DNA of 39,162 bases from Afipia sp. (lineage in GTDB: Bacteria > Pseudomonadota > Alphaproteobacteria > Rhizobiales > Xanthobacteraceae), in NCBI GenBank assembly GCA_030652315.1, contig JAUSAX010000042.1, forward strand, positions 1 through 39,162. Direction: 5' to 3'. The notes under the pieces were generated by a model that was not told the origin of the DNA, did no database searches, and saw nothing but the letters and a program-made list of their open reading frames with translations. Shown in pieces: positions 26,530 to 34,724 of this stretch. The position numbers and the translations under genes are program-made. Numbering within the stretch: position 1 is the stretch's first letter; each line of letters opens with the position of its first letter.

Positions 26530-26545
26530 TTTACGAACATTTCAC
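26530..26545 (+). promoter_or_regulatory. Shared 16-bp motif upstream of chemoreceptor 2
   Basis: TTTACGAACATTTCAC ends 143 bp before the ATG and differs at one base from the copy at 24491-24506. It lies inside an open frame that runs into the receptor gene, which argues that the longer frame is not the true gene. Confidence 0.55.
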
Positions 26546-26662
26546 CTCGCGCAACGAGATTGAGAATGAGCGAATCCGAACCGCTGAAGCGGGCCGGCGT
26601 TCGATCAGCCATCACCGCTCCGGCACATCGCCCACTCTGCCGACCCGTCCATCGATCAAACT

Positions 26663-26675
26663 GGTCAGAAAGACT
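26663..26675 (+). promoter_or_regulatory. Leader hairpin before chemoreceptor 2
   Basis: GGTC (26663-26666), loop AGAAA, GACT (26672-26675), with one G-U pair in RNA. It is followed by CAGGA and the ATG, as in the other two receptor leaders. Confidence 0.4.
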
Positions 26676-26687
26676 CAGGATCCCGCC

Positions 26688-28379
26688 ATGCTCTCCAGGA
26701 TGTCCATTCGCGCCAAGCTCACTGCCGTTATCGCATTCCTGCTCGTGGCCATGACGGTCATGGGACTGCTCGCCGTCCGGCAGATGCAGGGAATCTACAC
26801 CAGCGCCTCCGAAATCCAGAACAGCTGGCTGCCCAGCGTTCGCGTGCTCGGCGAACTGCGGGCCGGTGTCATCACCTATCGCAACGTGATCCGCGAACAC
26901 ATGCTGTCGGAGCTGATCGAGGAAAAGCAGGCGCAGGAAAAGACGCTGGAACTGGTTGTCGAAAGCAACACCAAGCTCCGTCAGGCCTACGAGACGATGA
27001 TCACATCGCCGGAGGAACGCGCACTGTACAACGAATGGGTTCAGGTGTGGGACAGCTACCGGAAGGGCACGCTGGACGTGATGGCCCTGTCGCGCAAGGC
27101 CGCCGGCTCATATCCCCGCGAAGCGCATGACCTGAATACGATGACCGTCAACCTGATCGGGATCAAGGCCGACGGCATCCTGAAGAAGGACATCGACCTC
27201 AACAACAAGGGCGCCGATACCGCCGGCCAGAACGCCAACGATGGCTATCATGCCGCCTTCAAGATGGTCCTGATTGCACTCGGCCTTGCCATCGTTCTCG
27301 GCTTTATCGCTGGATTCTATCTGATCCGCGACGTGACAAAGGGCATCGCCTCGATCGTAACACCGATGAAGGCGCTGGGCGAAGGTGACCTCACCGCCAA
27401 CGTGCCGCATCAGGGCGAAAAGACCGAAATCGGGACCATGGCCGACACACTTCAGGTGTTCAAGGAAGCGCTGATCGCCAAGAAGGCCGCGGATGAGGCA
27501 GCCGCAGCCGACGCCGATGCCAAAATCGCACGCGGCAAGCGCGTCGATGGCATTACCCGCGACTTCGAAAAGCTGATCGGCGAACTGGTCGGCTCGCTGT
27601 CGTCGTCGTCGACCGAACTGGAAGCCGCCGCCAACACTCTGACCACAACGGCGGAATCGACCGGCCGGATTTCCGGCGAGGCGGCGAACGCATCGCAGGA
27701 AGTCTCCAGCAACGTCCAGTCGGTCGCTGTCGCGACTGAAGAGATCACCTCCTCCGTCGGCGAGATCGGCCGTCAGGTTCAGGAATCCAGCCGCATCGCG
27801 AGCGAAGCCGTGCGTCAGGCCCAGAAGACCGACACCAGCATCACCGAACTCTCGCAGGCTGCGGCCCGCATCGGCGACGTGGTGAAACTGATCACGGCGG
27901 TTGCCGAGCAGACCAACCTGCTCGCGCTCAACGCCACCATCGAAGCCGCACGCGCCGGCGACGCCGGCCGCGGCTTCGCGGTGGTTGCTTCCGAGGTCAA
28001 AGCGCTCGCCGCGCAGACCGCCAAGGCCACGGATGAGATCAGCGCCCAGGTCGCGGGCATGCAGACCGCGACGCAGGAGTCCGTCTCCAGCATCAAGGAG
28101 ATCGGCAAGACCATCACGCTGATCTCTGAAATCTCATCGACGATTGCTGCTGCGGTTGAGGAACAGGGCGCGGCGACGCAGGAAATCTCGCGCAACGTGC
28201 AGCAGGCGGCATCGCTGAGCGGCGAGGTCGCCACCAGCATCACCGATGTGAGCCGCGGCGCGGGTGAAACCGGCGCTGCCTCCGGCCAGGTTCTGTCGGC
28301 AGCGCAGATGCTGTCCACCGACAGCAACCGCCTCAAGATCGAAGTCGAGAAATTCCTCACCAACGTGCGCGCTGCTTAA
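26688..28379 (+). CDS. Methyl-accepting chemotaxis protein 2 of 3
   Basis: A 563-residue chemoreceptor with the layout of its neighbours: TM1 (MLSRMSIRAKLTAVIAFLLV region), a four-helix-bundle periplasmic sensor starting [18 protein letters not shown]2 (MVLIALGLAIVLGFIAGFYL), HAMP, and a signalling domain with [20 protein letters not shown]. From HAMP to the end it is almost identical to receptor 3, while the sensor halves differ strongly. It therefore probably detects another ligand but signals the same way. I chose the ATG at 26688 because the TM1 motif matches the other two receptors there; the frame opens at 26427, running through the intergenic motif. No C-terminal pentapeptide. Confidence 0.93.
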   Translation: MLSRMSIRAKLTAVIAFLLVAMTVMGLLAVRQMQGIYTSASEIQNSWLPSVRVLGELRAGVITYRNVIREHMLSELIEEKQAQEKTLELVVESNTKLRQAYETMITSPEERALYNEWVQVWDSYRKGTLDVMALSRKAAGSYPREAHDLNTMTVNLIGIKADGILKKDIDLNNKGADTAGQNANDGYHAAFKMVLIALGLAIVLGFIAGFYLIRDVTKGIASIVTPMKALGEGDLTANVPHQGEKTEIGTMADTLQVFKEALIAKKAADEAAAADADAKIARGKRVDGITRDFEKLIGELVGSLSSSSTELEAAANTLTTTAESTGRISGEAANASQEVSSNVQSVAVATEEITSSVGEIGRQVQESSRIASEAVRQAQKTDTSITELSQAAARIGDVVKLITAVAEQTNLLALNATIEAARAGDAGRGFAVVASEVKALAAQTAKATDEISAQVAGMQTATQESVSSIKEIGKTITLISEISSTIAAAVEEQGAATQEISRNVQQAASLSGEVATSITDVSRGAGETGAASGQVLSAAQMLSTDSNRLKIEVEKFLTNVRAA

Positions 28380-28406
28380 GCGCTCACAAAACAAACACTT
28401 CAACAT

Positions 28407-28436
28407 CGGCGGCCATCACGGCCGCCGTTTTTTTTT
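28407..28436 (+). terminator. Rho-independent terminator after chemoreceptor 2
   Basis: CGGCGGCC (28407-28414) pairs with GGCCGCCG (28420-28427) and is followed by nine T residues. Strong. Confidence 0.9.
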
Positions 28437-28507
28437 GCATGCTGCGAAAACAGCCGTCCTTACAACCAGCGCGCGCAACACAGATACGCGCCTGGTGAAG
28501 AGATACC

Positions 28508-28523
28508 TTTACTAAGATTTCAC
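28508..28523 (+). promoter_or_regulatory. Shared 16-bp motif upstream of chemoreceptor 3
   Basis: TTTACTAAGATTTCAC ends 164 bp before the ATG and differs at two positions from each of the other copies. Confidence 0.5.
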
Positions 28524-28658
28524 CTGATCTGTTCATGATTCAATTGCGAATCCAGGCCTGAAGGCTGCGGCGTTCGACTGGTAATGCCCCTCCGCACTTC
28601 GTCGCGCCGACAGCGCTGCATCCGGACACGGTCGTCATCAGCGTCCTGTTCGGCCAAC

Positions 28659-28673
28659 GGGTTAGAAAAACCC
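28659..28673 (+). promoter_or_regulatory. Leader hairpin before chemoreceptor 3
   Basis: GGGTT (28659-28663), loop AGAAA, AACCC (28669-28673). Compared with the leader of receptor 1, both sides of one pair have changed (C-G to T-A), which keeps the stem. AAGGATC follows as ribosome site. Confidence 0.45.
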
Positions 28674-28686
28674 AAGGATCGTTCAA

Positions 28687-30369
28687 ATGCTCTCCAGGCT
28701 TTCCATTCGCACCAAAATTATCTCCGTTATTTCCTTTCTGCTCCTCGCACTGCTGGTGACCGGCGTCTTCGCCGTATTCCAGATGCGCGCGATCAATGCC
28801 TCCGCGCAGGACATTCAAACGAGCTGGCTCCCGAGCGTTCGATGGCTGGGCGAGTTGCGGACACAAGTTGCCCGGCATCGCACCAACCTCCGCGATCACC
28901 TCCTCGCCACCGACGCCAAGGGCCGAGACGCTGCTGAGAACTCGCTGGCAGCCCGCGTTCAGGATTACGCCAACGCCGTCAAGCAGTACGAACCCCTGAT
29001 CACTTCGCCGGAAGAGCAGAAGCTGTTCGATCAGGCCCGCGCTGAAGGCAAAAATTATATTACGGCCGCCGAAGAGGTCGTGGCCGCATCGCGCAATGGC
29101 GAGGCCGAAAAGGCGCGCCAGTTGCTGGAACAGCGGACTGTCCCGTTCGGCCGGGCTCTCGAAGCCACGCTGAACAAGCTCGTCGACCTCAACAACGCCG
29201 GCGGTGCTTCAGCTGGCCAGGCGGCCAACGACGGCTACGCGATGTCCTTCCGCGCCGTGCTTGTCCTGCTTGCAATCGCAGCGCTCGGCGGCATTGCCGC
29301 AGGCTTCTACCTCGTGCGCGATGTGTCGAAGGGCATTGCCTCGATTGTCACGCCGATGAAGGCGCTCGGCGAAGGCGATCTCTCCGCCACCGTGACGCAT
29401 CAGGGCGAAAAGACCGAAATCGGGACCATGGCCGACACGCTTCAGGTCTTCAAGGAAGCCCTGATCGCCAAGAAGGCCGCCGATGAGGCCGCCGCAGCCG
29501 ACGCCGACGCCAAGATCGCACGCGGCCAGCGCGTCGACGGCATCACCCGCGATTTCGAAAAGCTGATCGGCGAACTGGTCGGCTCGCTGTCGTCGTCCTC
29601 GACCGAACTCGAGGCCGCCGCGAATACGCTGACCATGACGGCGGAATCCACCGGCAAGACCTCGGGCGAAGCCGCCGCGGCGTCGCAGGAAGTCTCCAGC
29701 AACGTCCAGTCGGTCGCTGTCGCGACTGAAGAGATCACCTCCTCGGTCGGCGAGATCGGCCGTCAGGTCCAGGAATCCAGCCGCATCGCCTCCGAGGCCG
29801 TGCGTCAGGCCCAGAAGACCGACGCCAGCATCACCGAACTGTCGCAGGCTGCCGCCCGCATCGGCGACGTGGTGAAACTGATCACGGCGGTTGCCGAGCA
29901 GACCAACCTGCTCGCGCTCAACGCCACCATCGAAGCGGCACGCGCAGGCGATGCCGGACGTGGCTTCGCGGTGGTTGCTTCCGAGGTCAAGGCACTGGCG
30001 GCCCAGACCGCCAAGGCCACGGATGAGATCAGCGCCCAGGTCGCGGGCATGCAGACCGCGACGCAGGAATCGGTCTCGACCATCAAGGAGATCGGCAAGA
30101 CCATCACGCTGATCTCGGAAATCTCGTCGACGATTGCTGCTGCGGTTGAGGAACAGGGCGCGGCGACGCAGGAAATCTCGCGCAACGTGCAGCAGGCTGC
30201 ATCGCTGAGCGGCGAGGTCGCCAACAGCATCACTGACGTGAGCCGGGGTGCAGGCGAAACCGGGGCCGCCTCCGGCCAGGTTCTCTCCGCAGCGCAGATG
30301 CTGTCCACCGACAGCAACCGCCTCAAGATCGAAGTCGAGAAATTCCTCACCAACGTGCGCGCTGCTTAA
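28687..30369 (+). CDS. Methyl-accepting chemotaxis protein 3 of 3
   Basis: A 560-residue chemoreceptor. TM1 is at about 9-30. The periplasmic four-helix bundle begins TSWLPSVRWLGELRTQVARH. TM2 is AVLVLLAIAALGGIAAGFYL. HAMP and a signalling coiled coil follow, with [20 protein letters not shown]. The region from HAMP onwards is nearly identical to receptor 2 at protein and DNA level, pointing to recent duplication or gene conversion; the sensor domain is much more diverged. It has no C-terminal pentapeptide and probably depends on other receptors for efficient methylation, as low-abundance receptors do. It is convergent with the cyclase gene. Confidence 0.93.
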   Translation: MLSRLSIRTKIISVISFLLLALLVTGVFAVFQMRAINASAQDIQTSWLPSVRWLGELRTQVARHRTNLRDHLLATDAKGRDAAENSLAARVQDYANAVKQYEPLITSPEEQKLFDQARAEGKNYITAAEEVVAASRNGEAEKARQLLEQRTVPFGRALEATLNKLVDLNNAGGASAGQAANDGYAMSFRAVLVLLAIAALGGIAAGFYLVRDVSKGIASIVTPMKALGEGDLSATVTHQGEKTEIGTMADTLQVFKEALIAKKAADEAAAADADAKIARGQRVDGITRDFEKLIGELVGSLSSSSTELEAAANTLTMTAESTGKTSGEAAAASQEVSSNVQSVAVATEEITSSVGEIGRQVQESSRIASEAVRQAQKTDASITELSQAAARIGDVVKLITAVAEQTNLLALNATIEAARAGDAGRGFAVVASEVKALAAQTAKATDEISAQVAGMQTATQESVSTIKEIGKTITLISEISSTIAAAVEEQGAATQEISRNVQQAASLSGEVANSITDVSRGAGETGAASGQVLSAAQMLSTDSNRLKIEVEKFLTNVRAA

Positions 30370-30391
30370 AGCGCGTACCCATCACATAACA

Positions 30392-30425
30392 AAAACGGCG
30401 GCTTCACAGCCGCCGTTTTCTTTTG
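30392..30425. terminator. Bidirectional terminator between receptor 3 and cyclase genes
   Basis: AAAACGGCGGCT and AGCCGCCGTTTT form a 12-bp stem with a 4-base loop. T-runs follow on both strands, so it can end the receptor transcript and the convergent cyclase transcript. Confidence 0.85.
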
Positions 30426-30459
30426 GGGACAATGGCGACGGTTTGGCAAACCGTTGGCG

Positions 30460-31686
30460 CTAGCTCGCGCTGGCCGGCGACTGCGGCTGCCGCGCGCCGT
30501 TCGTGGCGGGCGTCTCGTCCGCCAGGCCGTACACACGCTCGGCGGCAGAAAATCCCGCTACCGAGAACAGGCCGAGGTCGGTCCATCCCGCATCGACATG
30601 GCTGGCGAATTCGGTGGAGGCCAGCACGGTGCGGTTGAGGCGTCCGGTGATCTTCTCGATGCGGGCGGCCAGATTCACCGCCGGACCGATGCAGGTGAAA
30701 TCGAGCCGGTCGCCGCCGCCGATATTGCCGTACAGGACCTTGCCGATGTGCAGCGCCAGCCCGAACCGGAAGTTGTCGAGCGTTTCGCGCTCATAGGCAT
30801 AACTCATCGCCGCCACACTGGCGCGGCACGCGCGCGCGGCCTCCAGCACGCGCCGGCAGACGGTTTCGGTATCGCCTTCCTTGTCGGTGATGGGAAACAC
30901 CGCGAGCAGGCCGTCGCCCATGAACTTCAGGACTTCCCCGCCATTGTCCAGGATCGCCGGCACCTGACAGTCGAAATAGGCGTTGAGCACATCGACCACG
31001 GCTTCGGACGACAGCCGGTCCGACAGCGGCGTGAAGCCGCGCAAGTCCGACAGCCAGATCGCAGCATGCATGGATTCGGTATGGCCCCGCCGGATCTGCC
31101 CGGCGAGAATGCGCGCGCCGGCGCGGGCGCCGACATAGTTGTCGAGCAGGCCGGCCGCGGTCCGCCGCAGCAGCCAGATTTCGATCATACGCGTCAGCGA
31201 CGGCATCAGCGACCGCAGGCCGTCGAGCTGGGCATCGCTGAAGCCATCGGCGTGTTGCGTCATCCAGCTCGAGGCATGAACCGCGCCATCCGACATATGA
31301 AGTGGAAGCGCGATGTAATCCGTCGCACCGCTGGCGCGCATCTCTGCGAGAAACGGCGAGTTGCCGACCTTCTCGTCCAGCAACCGCCGCCGCACTTCCA
31401 GTCCCTGCTCGAACACGGTGGCAAGCGGGCTCGAGAGATAGTCGTCGGACTCCTCGGACCCATAGGCCATGCTGCCCATGGTCACGCCGGAATCGCGACG
31501 CCAGATGAAGTTGCGGCCGACCATGTTGGGATGAAGCGTGGTGACGAACACGCCGACGCGTGACAACGGCAGTCCGCCATCGATCATGCGTTCGCACGTC
31601 TCGATCACGAACTCATCGACGCGTCTTGCCGACTGCGCTCCGTTGATCAGCCAGTCCGTGACGCCCTGAAGGTTTACAGCCTGCAT
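30460..31686 (-). CDS. Adenylate/guanylate cyclase domain protein
   Basis: The class III nucleotide cyclase has 408 residues from the chosen start. An N-terminal half of about 190 residues looks GAF-like (VFVTTLHPNMVGRNFIWRRD, TDYIALPLHMSDGAVHASSW). The C-terminal catalytic domain has metal-binding Asp214 in WLSDLRGFTPLSD and Asp258 in EVLKFMGDGLLAVF, followed by LHIGKVLYGNIGG and DFTCIGPAVNLAARIEK. Both metal aspartates are present, so activity is likely; ATP or GTP preference is not certain. No membrane segment is evident. I chose M13 of the longest frame (31686) on similarity of the QAVNLQGVTDWLI region; ribosome sites are weak for both. Confidence 0.85.
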   Translation of the reverse strand: MQAVNLQGVTDWLINGAQSARRVDEFVIETCERMIDGGLPLSRVGVFVTTLHPNMVGRNFIWRRDSGVTMGSMAYGSEESDDYLSSPLATVFEQGLEVRRRLLDEKVGNSPFLAEMRASGATDYIALPLHMSDGAVHASSWMTQHADGFSDAQLDGLRSLMPSLTRMIEIWLLRRTAAGLLDNYVGARAGARILAGQIRRGHTESMHAAIWLSDLRGFTPLSDRLSSEAVVDVLNAYFDCQVPAILDNGGEVLKFMGDGLLAVFPITDKEGDTETVCRRVLEAARACRASVAAMSYAYERETLDNFRFGLALHIGKVLYGNIGGGDRLDFTCIGPAVNLAARIEKITGRLNRTVLASTEFASHVDAGWTDLGLFSVAGFSAAERVYGLADETPATNGARQPQSPASAS

Positions 31687-31746
31687 GAGCCCGTTTTGCG
31701 ACGGCGGACCGGGCCTGGTCAAGGCCGGCGATCGCCCGCGCTCACC

Positions 31747-31772
31747 CCGGATGCCGGATGCAAGGCATCCGG
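31747..31772. repeat. Inverted repeat between cyclase and aroC
   Basis: CCGGATGCC (31747-31755) and GGCATCCGG (31764-31772) form a perfect 9-bp stem 32 bp after the aroC stop. There is no T-run, so termination is uncertain. It looks like a small member of the dispersed palindromic repeats. Confidence 0.5.
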
Positions 31773-31803
31773 ACCGGGCCGCGAACTCATCGATGTCCTG
31801 TCT

Positions 31804-32886
31804 TCAGGAGCCGACCTGGCCGCGATGGCGCAGCAGGTGATCGGCGATCACGCAGGCCATCATCGCCTCGCCGACCGGCACCGCGCGAATGCCGACGCAG
31901 GGATCGTGGCGGCCCTTGGTCATGATGTCGGTGTCCGCGCCGGATTTGTCGATGGTACGCCGTGGCGTCAGGATCGACGACGTCGGCTTCACCGCGAAGC
32001 GCGCGACGACAGGCTGCCCGGTCGAGATGCCGCCGAGGATGCCGCCGGCATGGTTGGAGAGAAACACCGGGCCGTTATTGCCCATGCGCATCTCATCGGC
32101 GTTTTCCTCGCCGTGCAGTTCAGCCGCGCCAAAGCCCGCGCCGATCTCGACGCCCTTCACCGCGTTGATGCTCATCAGCGCCAGCGCGAGATCGCTGTCG
32201 AGCTTGCCGTAGATCGGCGCGCCGAGCCCCGCAGGCACGCCTTCCGCGACGACTTCGACCACGGCGCCGATGGACGACCCGCGCTTGCGGATGTCGTCGA
32301 GATATTCCGCAAAGAACTCGGCCTTCGCCTTGTCCGGACAGAAGAACGGATTGCGGCCGACCTCATCCCAGTCCCACGCCGCACGGTCGATCTTGTGCGG
32401 ACCCATCTGCACCAGCGCACCGCGCACCTTCACGTCCGGCATGATCTTGCGCGCGACGGCGCCGGCCGCGACCCGCGCTGCGGTCTCGCGCGCGCTGGAG
32501 CGCCCGCCGCCGCGATAGTCGCGCAGACCATATTTGGCCTCATAGGTGAAGTCGGCGTGACCCGGACGAAACTTGTCCTTGATCTCGGAATAGTCCTTCG
32601 AGCGCTGGTCGGTGTTCTCGATCATCAGCGCGATCGGCGTGCCGGTGGTGACCTGGCCCTTGTCCGTGTCCATCACGCCGGAGAGGATTTTGACCTGGTC
32701 GGCTTCCTGCCGCTGGGTGGTGAACCGCGACTGGCCGGGACGGCGGCGGTCGAGATCGAGCTGGATCTCCTCCACCGTCAGCGGGATGTTTGGCGGGCAG
32801 CCGTCGACCACGCAGCCGAGCGCCGGCCCGTGGCTTTCGCCGAAGGTCGTGACGCGAAACATATGGCCGAAGGTGTTGAAGGACAT
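31804..32886 (-). CDS. aroC: Chorismate synthase
   Basis: It converts 5-enolpyruvylshikimate 3-phosphate to chorismate, the last shared step of aromatic amino acid synthesis, and requires reduced FMN. The 360-residue protein carries the three family signatures: [17 protein letters not shown] at the N-terminus, the central [20 protein letters not shown], and the C-terminal [17 protein letters not shown]. Length is normal and the whole protein aligns to AroC by eye. It lies between the cyclase and phosphatase genes on the same strand; gaps of over 100 bp suggest it has its own promoter. Confidence 0.97.
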   Translation of the reverse strand: MSFNTFGHMFRVTTFGESHGPALGCVVDGCPPNIPLTVEEIQLDLDRRRPGQSRFTTQRQEADQVKILSGVMDTDKGQVTTGTPIALMIENTDQRSKDYSEIKDKFRPGHADFTYEAKYGLRDYRGGGRSSARETAARVAAGAVARKIMPDVKVRGALVQMGPHKIDRAAWDWDEVGRNPFFCPDKAKAEFFAEYLDDIRKRGSSIGAVVEVVAEGVPAGLGAPIYGKLDSDLALALMSINAVKGVEIGAGFGAAELHGEENADEMRMGNNGPVFLSNHAGGILGGISTGQPVVARFAVKPTSSILTPRRTIDKSGADTDIMTKGRHDPCVGIRAVPVGEAMMACVIADHLLRHRGQVGS

Positions 32887-32938
32887 AGGAAATTACCCGA
32901 CGGGCCGCAGAGCCCCTATTCGCGAAAATTGACGTAAA

Positions 32939-32967
32939 GTCGTAACGCGCAGCACCCTTAGGGTCAA
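32939..32967 (-). promoter_or_regulatory. Candidate aroC promoter
   Basis: On the minus strand TTGACC (32967-32962), a 17-bp spacer and TACGAC (32944-32939) lie about 53 bp before the aroC ATG. Spacing is ideal, while the -10 is only moderate. Confidence 0.35.
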
Positions 32968-33002
32968 ATGCGAGGCGCTTAAAGTGTCACGTTAAGGAAG
33001 CA

Positions 33003-33602
33003 TTAACTATGCTTCGTGACCTGCCCGCCGGCGAAAACATAGACCACGCCCTGCTCCACCATGAGGTCCGACGCTCCGACCGGCGTCTCGACATCGAGCG
33101 CCACCAGCAGCGCCCGCATCGAGCCGCCATGCGACACCGCCACCGTGTCCTGAATGAGCGAGTCGTACCAGTCGCGCATGCGGATCGTCACCGAGGCATA
33201 GCTCTCGCCGCCCGGCGGCGGCACGCCCCACTTGTCGATCTGGCGTTCCGCAAAGACCTCCGGATGCGACTGCTCCATCTGCGGCAAGGTCGAGCCTTCC
33301 CAGTGGCCGTAGCCGATCTCGCGCAGACGATCGTCCAACTCGTAGTCATGCGGCGCCACGCCGAGCGCACCGCGCAGCAGCTCCATCGTGTTGCGGGCGC
33401 GTCCCAGCGGCGACGACACGAACGGCATCTTTGCCGGGATGTGGGAATCGCGCGCGAGGATATCGACCAGCAATTCGCCGGAGCGGATCGCCTGGCTCTT
33501 GCCGAGATCGTTCAGTGGGATGTCCTGCGTGCCCTGAAAGCGGCCCGCGGCATTCCATTCGGTCTGACCGTGACGGACGAAGTAAACGGTGGGAGATAGC
33601 AT
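33003..33602 (-). CDS. Histidine phosphatase family protein
   Basis: A 199-residue phosphoglycerate mutase-like phosphatase. The catalytic motif is FVRHGQTEWNAAGRFQG (phospho-accepting His11), followed by SPLGRARNTMELL, the proton-donor Glu region GHWEGSTLPQME, and the second His in TVAVSHGGSMRALL. Members act on small phosphoesters or phosphoproteins; the substrate is not predictable. Order fabI - this gene - aroC on one strand recurs in related genomes as I recall. A repeat fills the gap to fabI. Confidence 0.9.
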   Translation of the reverse strand: MLSPTVYFVRHGQTEWNAAGRFQGTQDIPLNDLGKSQAIRSGELLVDILARDSHIPAKMPFVSSPLGRARNTMELLRGALGVAPHDYELDDRLREIGYGHWEGSTLPQMEQSHPEVFAERQIDKWGVPPPGGESYASVTIRMRDWYDSLIQDTVAVSHGGSMRALLVALDVETPVGASDLMVEQGVVYVFAGGQVTKHS

Positions 33603-33624
33603 TGGAATATTCCGAATTCTCGTT

Positions 33625-33708
33625 CGTCATTGCCGGGCTTGACCCGGCAATCCATCTCAACATCTCGTTGAAAGAAGATGGATGCGCGGATCAAGTCCGC
33701 GCATGACA
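33625..33708. repeat. Palindromic intergenic repeat (family E)
   Basis: GTCATTGCCGGGC and TTGACCCGGCAATCCATC open the unit; GATGGATGCGCGGATCAAG and TCCGCGCATGAC close it. Nested arms give two hairpins. It lies between fabI and the phosphatase gene. Confidence 0.7.
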
Positions 33709-33722
33709 ACTTTGGATGTTGC

Positions 33723-34544
33723 TTATTCTTTACCGCCCAGCGAGATATCCGGCGCCTCGGGGCGCTTCATGCCCGTGATGTGATAGCCGGAATCGACGTG
33801 ATGCACTTCGCCGGTGACGCCGCGCGACAGATCGGACAGCAGATACATCGCGCTGTCGCCGACTTCTTCCTGCGTGACGTTGCGGCGCAGCGGCGCGTTG
33901 GCTTCGTTCCACTTCAGGATGTAGCGGAAATCGCCGATGCCCGATGCGGCCAGCGTCTTGATCGGTCCCGCCGAGATGGCGTTGACGCGGATGTTCTTCT
34001 CGCCCAGATCAGCTGCGAGATAACGCACGCTGGCCTCGAGCGCGGCCTTGGCGACGCCCATCACGTTGTAATGCGGCATCCACTTTTCCGCGCCGTAATA
34101 GGACAGCGTCAGGATCGAGCCGCCGTCGGTCATCAGATGTTCGGCGCGCTGGGTGATCGCGGTCAGCGAGTAGCACGAGATCAGCATGGAGTTGGTGAAG
34201 TTCTCCTGCGTGGTTTCGAGATAGCGGCCGTCGAGCTGATCCTTGTCCGCGAACGCGATGGCGTGGACGACGAAGTCGATCTTGCCCCACTGCTTCTTCA
34301 CTTCAGCAAACACCGCGTCGATGGTCGCGGGATCGGTGACGTCGCAATGGCCGAGCGTGATCGCGCCGAGTTCCTTCGCCAGCGGCTCGACACGTTTTTT
34401 CAGCGCATCGCCCTGCCAGGTCAGCGCCAGTTCCGCGCCCTGGTCGCGGCAGGATTTCGCGATCCCATAAGCAATCGAGCGGTTGTTCGCCACACCGAGG
34501 ATAACGCCGCGCTTGCCGCGCATCAGGCCCATATTTTCAGCCAT
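33723..34544 (-). CDS. fabI: Enoyl-[acyl-carrier-protein] reductase (NADH)
   Basis: It catalyses the last reduction of each fatty-acid elongation cycle and is the target of triclosan-type inhibitors. The 273-residue short-chain dehydrogenase has the FabI nucleotide-binding motif GVANNRSIAYGIAKSCRDQG, HCDVTDPATI, VVHAIAFADKDQL, and the catalytic pair in SYYGAEKWMPHYNVMGVAKA (Tyr-x6-Lys). A C-terminal TGEVHHVDSGYHITGM is also present. I chose the ATG at 34544 (MAENMGLMRGKRG), where the family begins, rather than 25 codons earlier. It is transcribed away from the sigma-factor gene, with 180 bp between their starts. Confidence 0.95.
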   Translation of the reverse strand: MAENMGLMRGKRGVILGVANNRSIAYGIAKSCRDQGAELALTWQGDALKKRVEPLAKELGAITLGHCDVTDPATIDAVFAEVKKQWGKIDFVVHAIAFADKDQLDGRYLETTQENFTNSMLISCYSLTAITQRAEHLMTDGGSILTLSYYGAEKWMPHYNVMGVAKAALEASVRYLAADLGEKNIRVNAISAGPIKTLAASGIGDFRYILKWNEANAPLRRNVTQEEVGDSAMYLLSDLSRGVTGEVHHVDSGYHITGMKRPEAPDISLGGKE

Positions 34545-34652
34545 CAAACCAAGTCCAGATTGTCGCGTGAAGGGAGGCCCCTCATGACATAGGCGCCATG
34601 GCCGTTCAAGCCGGACCAACGGCGCAGCCTAACCATAACGGGCAAAACCGCC

Positions 34653-34677
34653 GGAATACTCCCCTGTTCGCGGTGTT
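34653..34677 (+). promoter_or_regulatory. Possible ECF-type promoter before the sigma gene
   Basis: GGAAT (34653-34657), a 16-bp spacer and TGTT (34674-34677) resemble the GGAAC-N16/17-CGTT promoter of alphaproteobacterial general-stress sigma factors with two mismatches. It lies 48 bp before the sigma-factor start, so self-activation is possible. Weak evidence. Confidence 0.25.
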
Positions 34678-34724
34678 TTTCAGGGTAGAACGGCAAATGC
34701 GCCGCCGCACCGTACGGGCCTTGG

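Noticed and set aside
26427..26687. N-terminal extension of chemoreceptor 2
   Set aside because: The extra 87 codons run over the shared 16-bp motif and leader hairpin, and the other two receptors start at the equivalent MLSR methionine.
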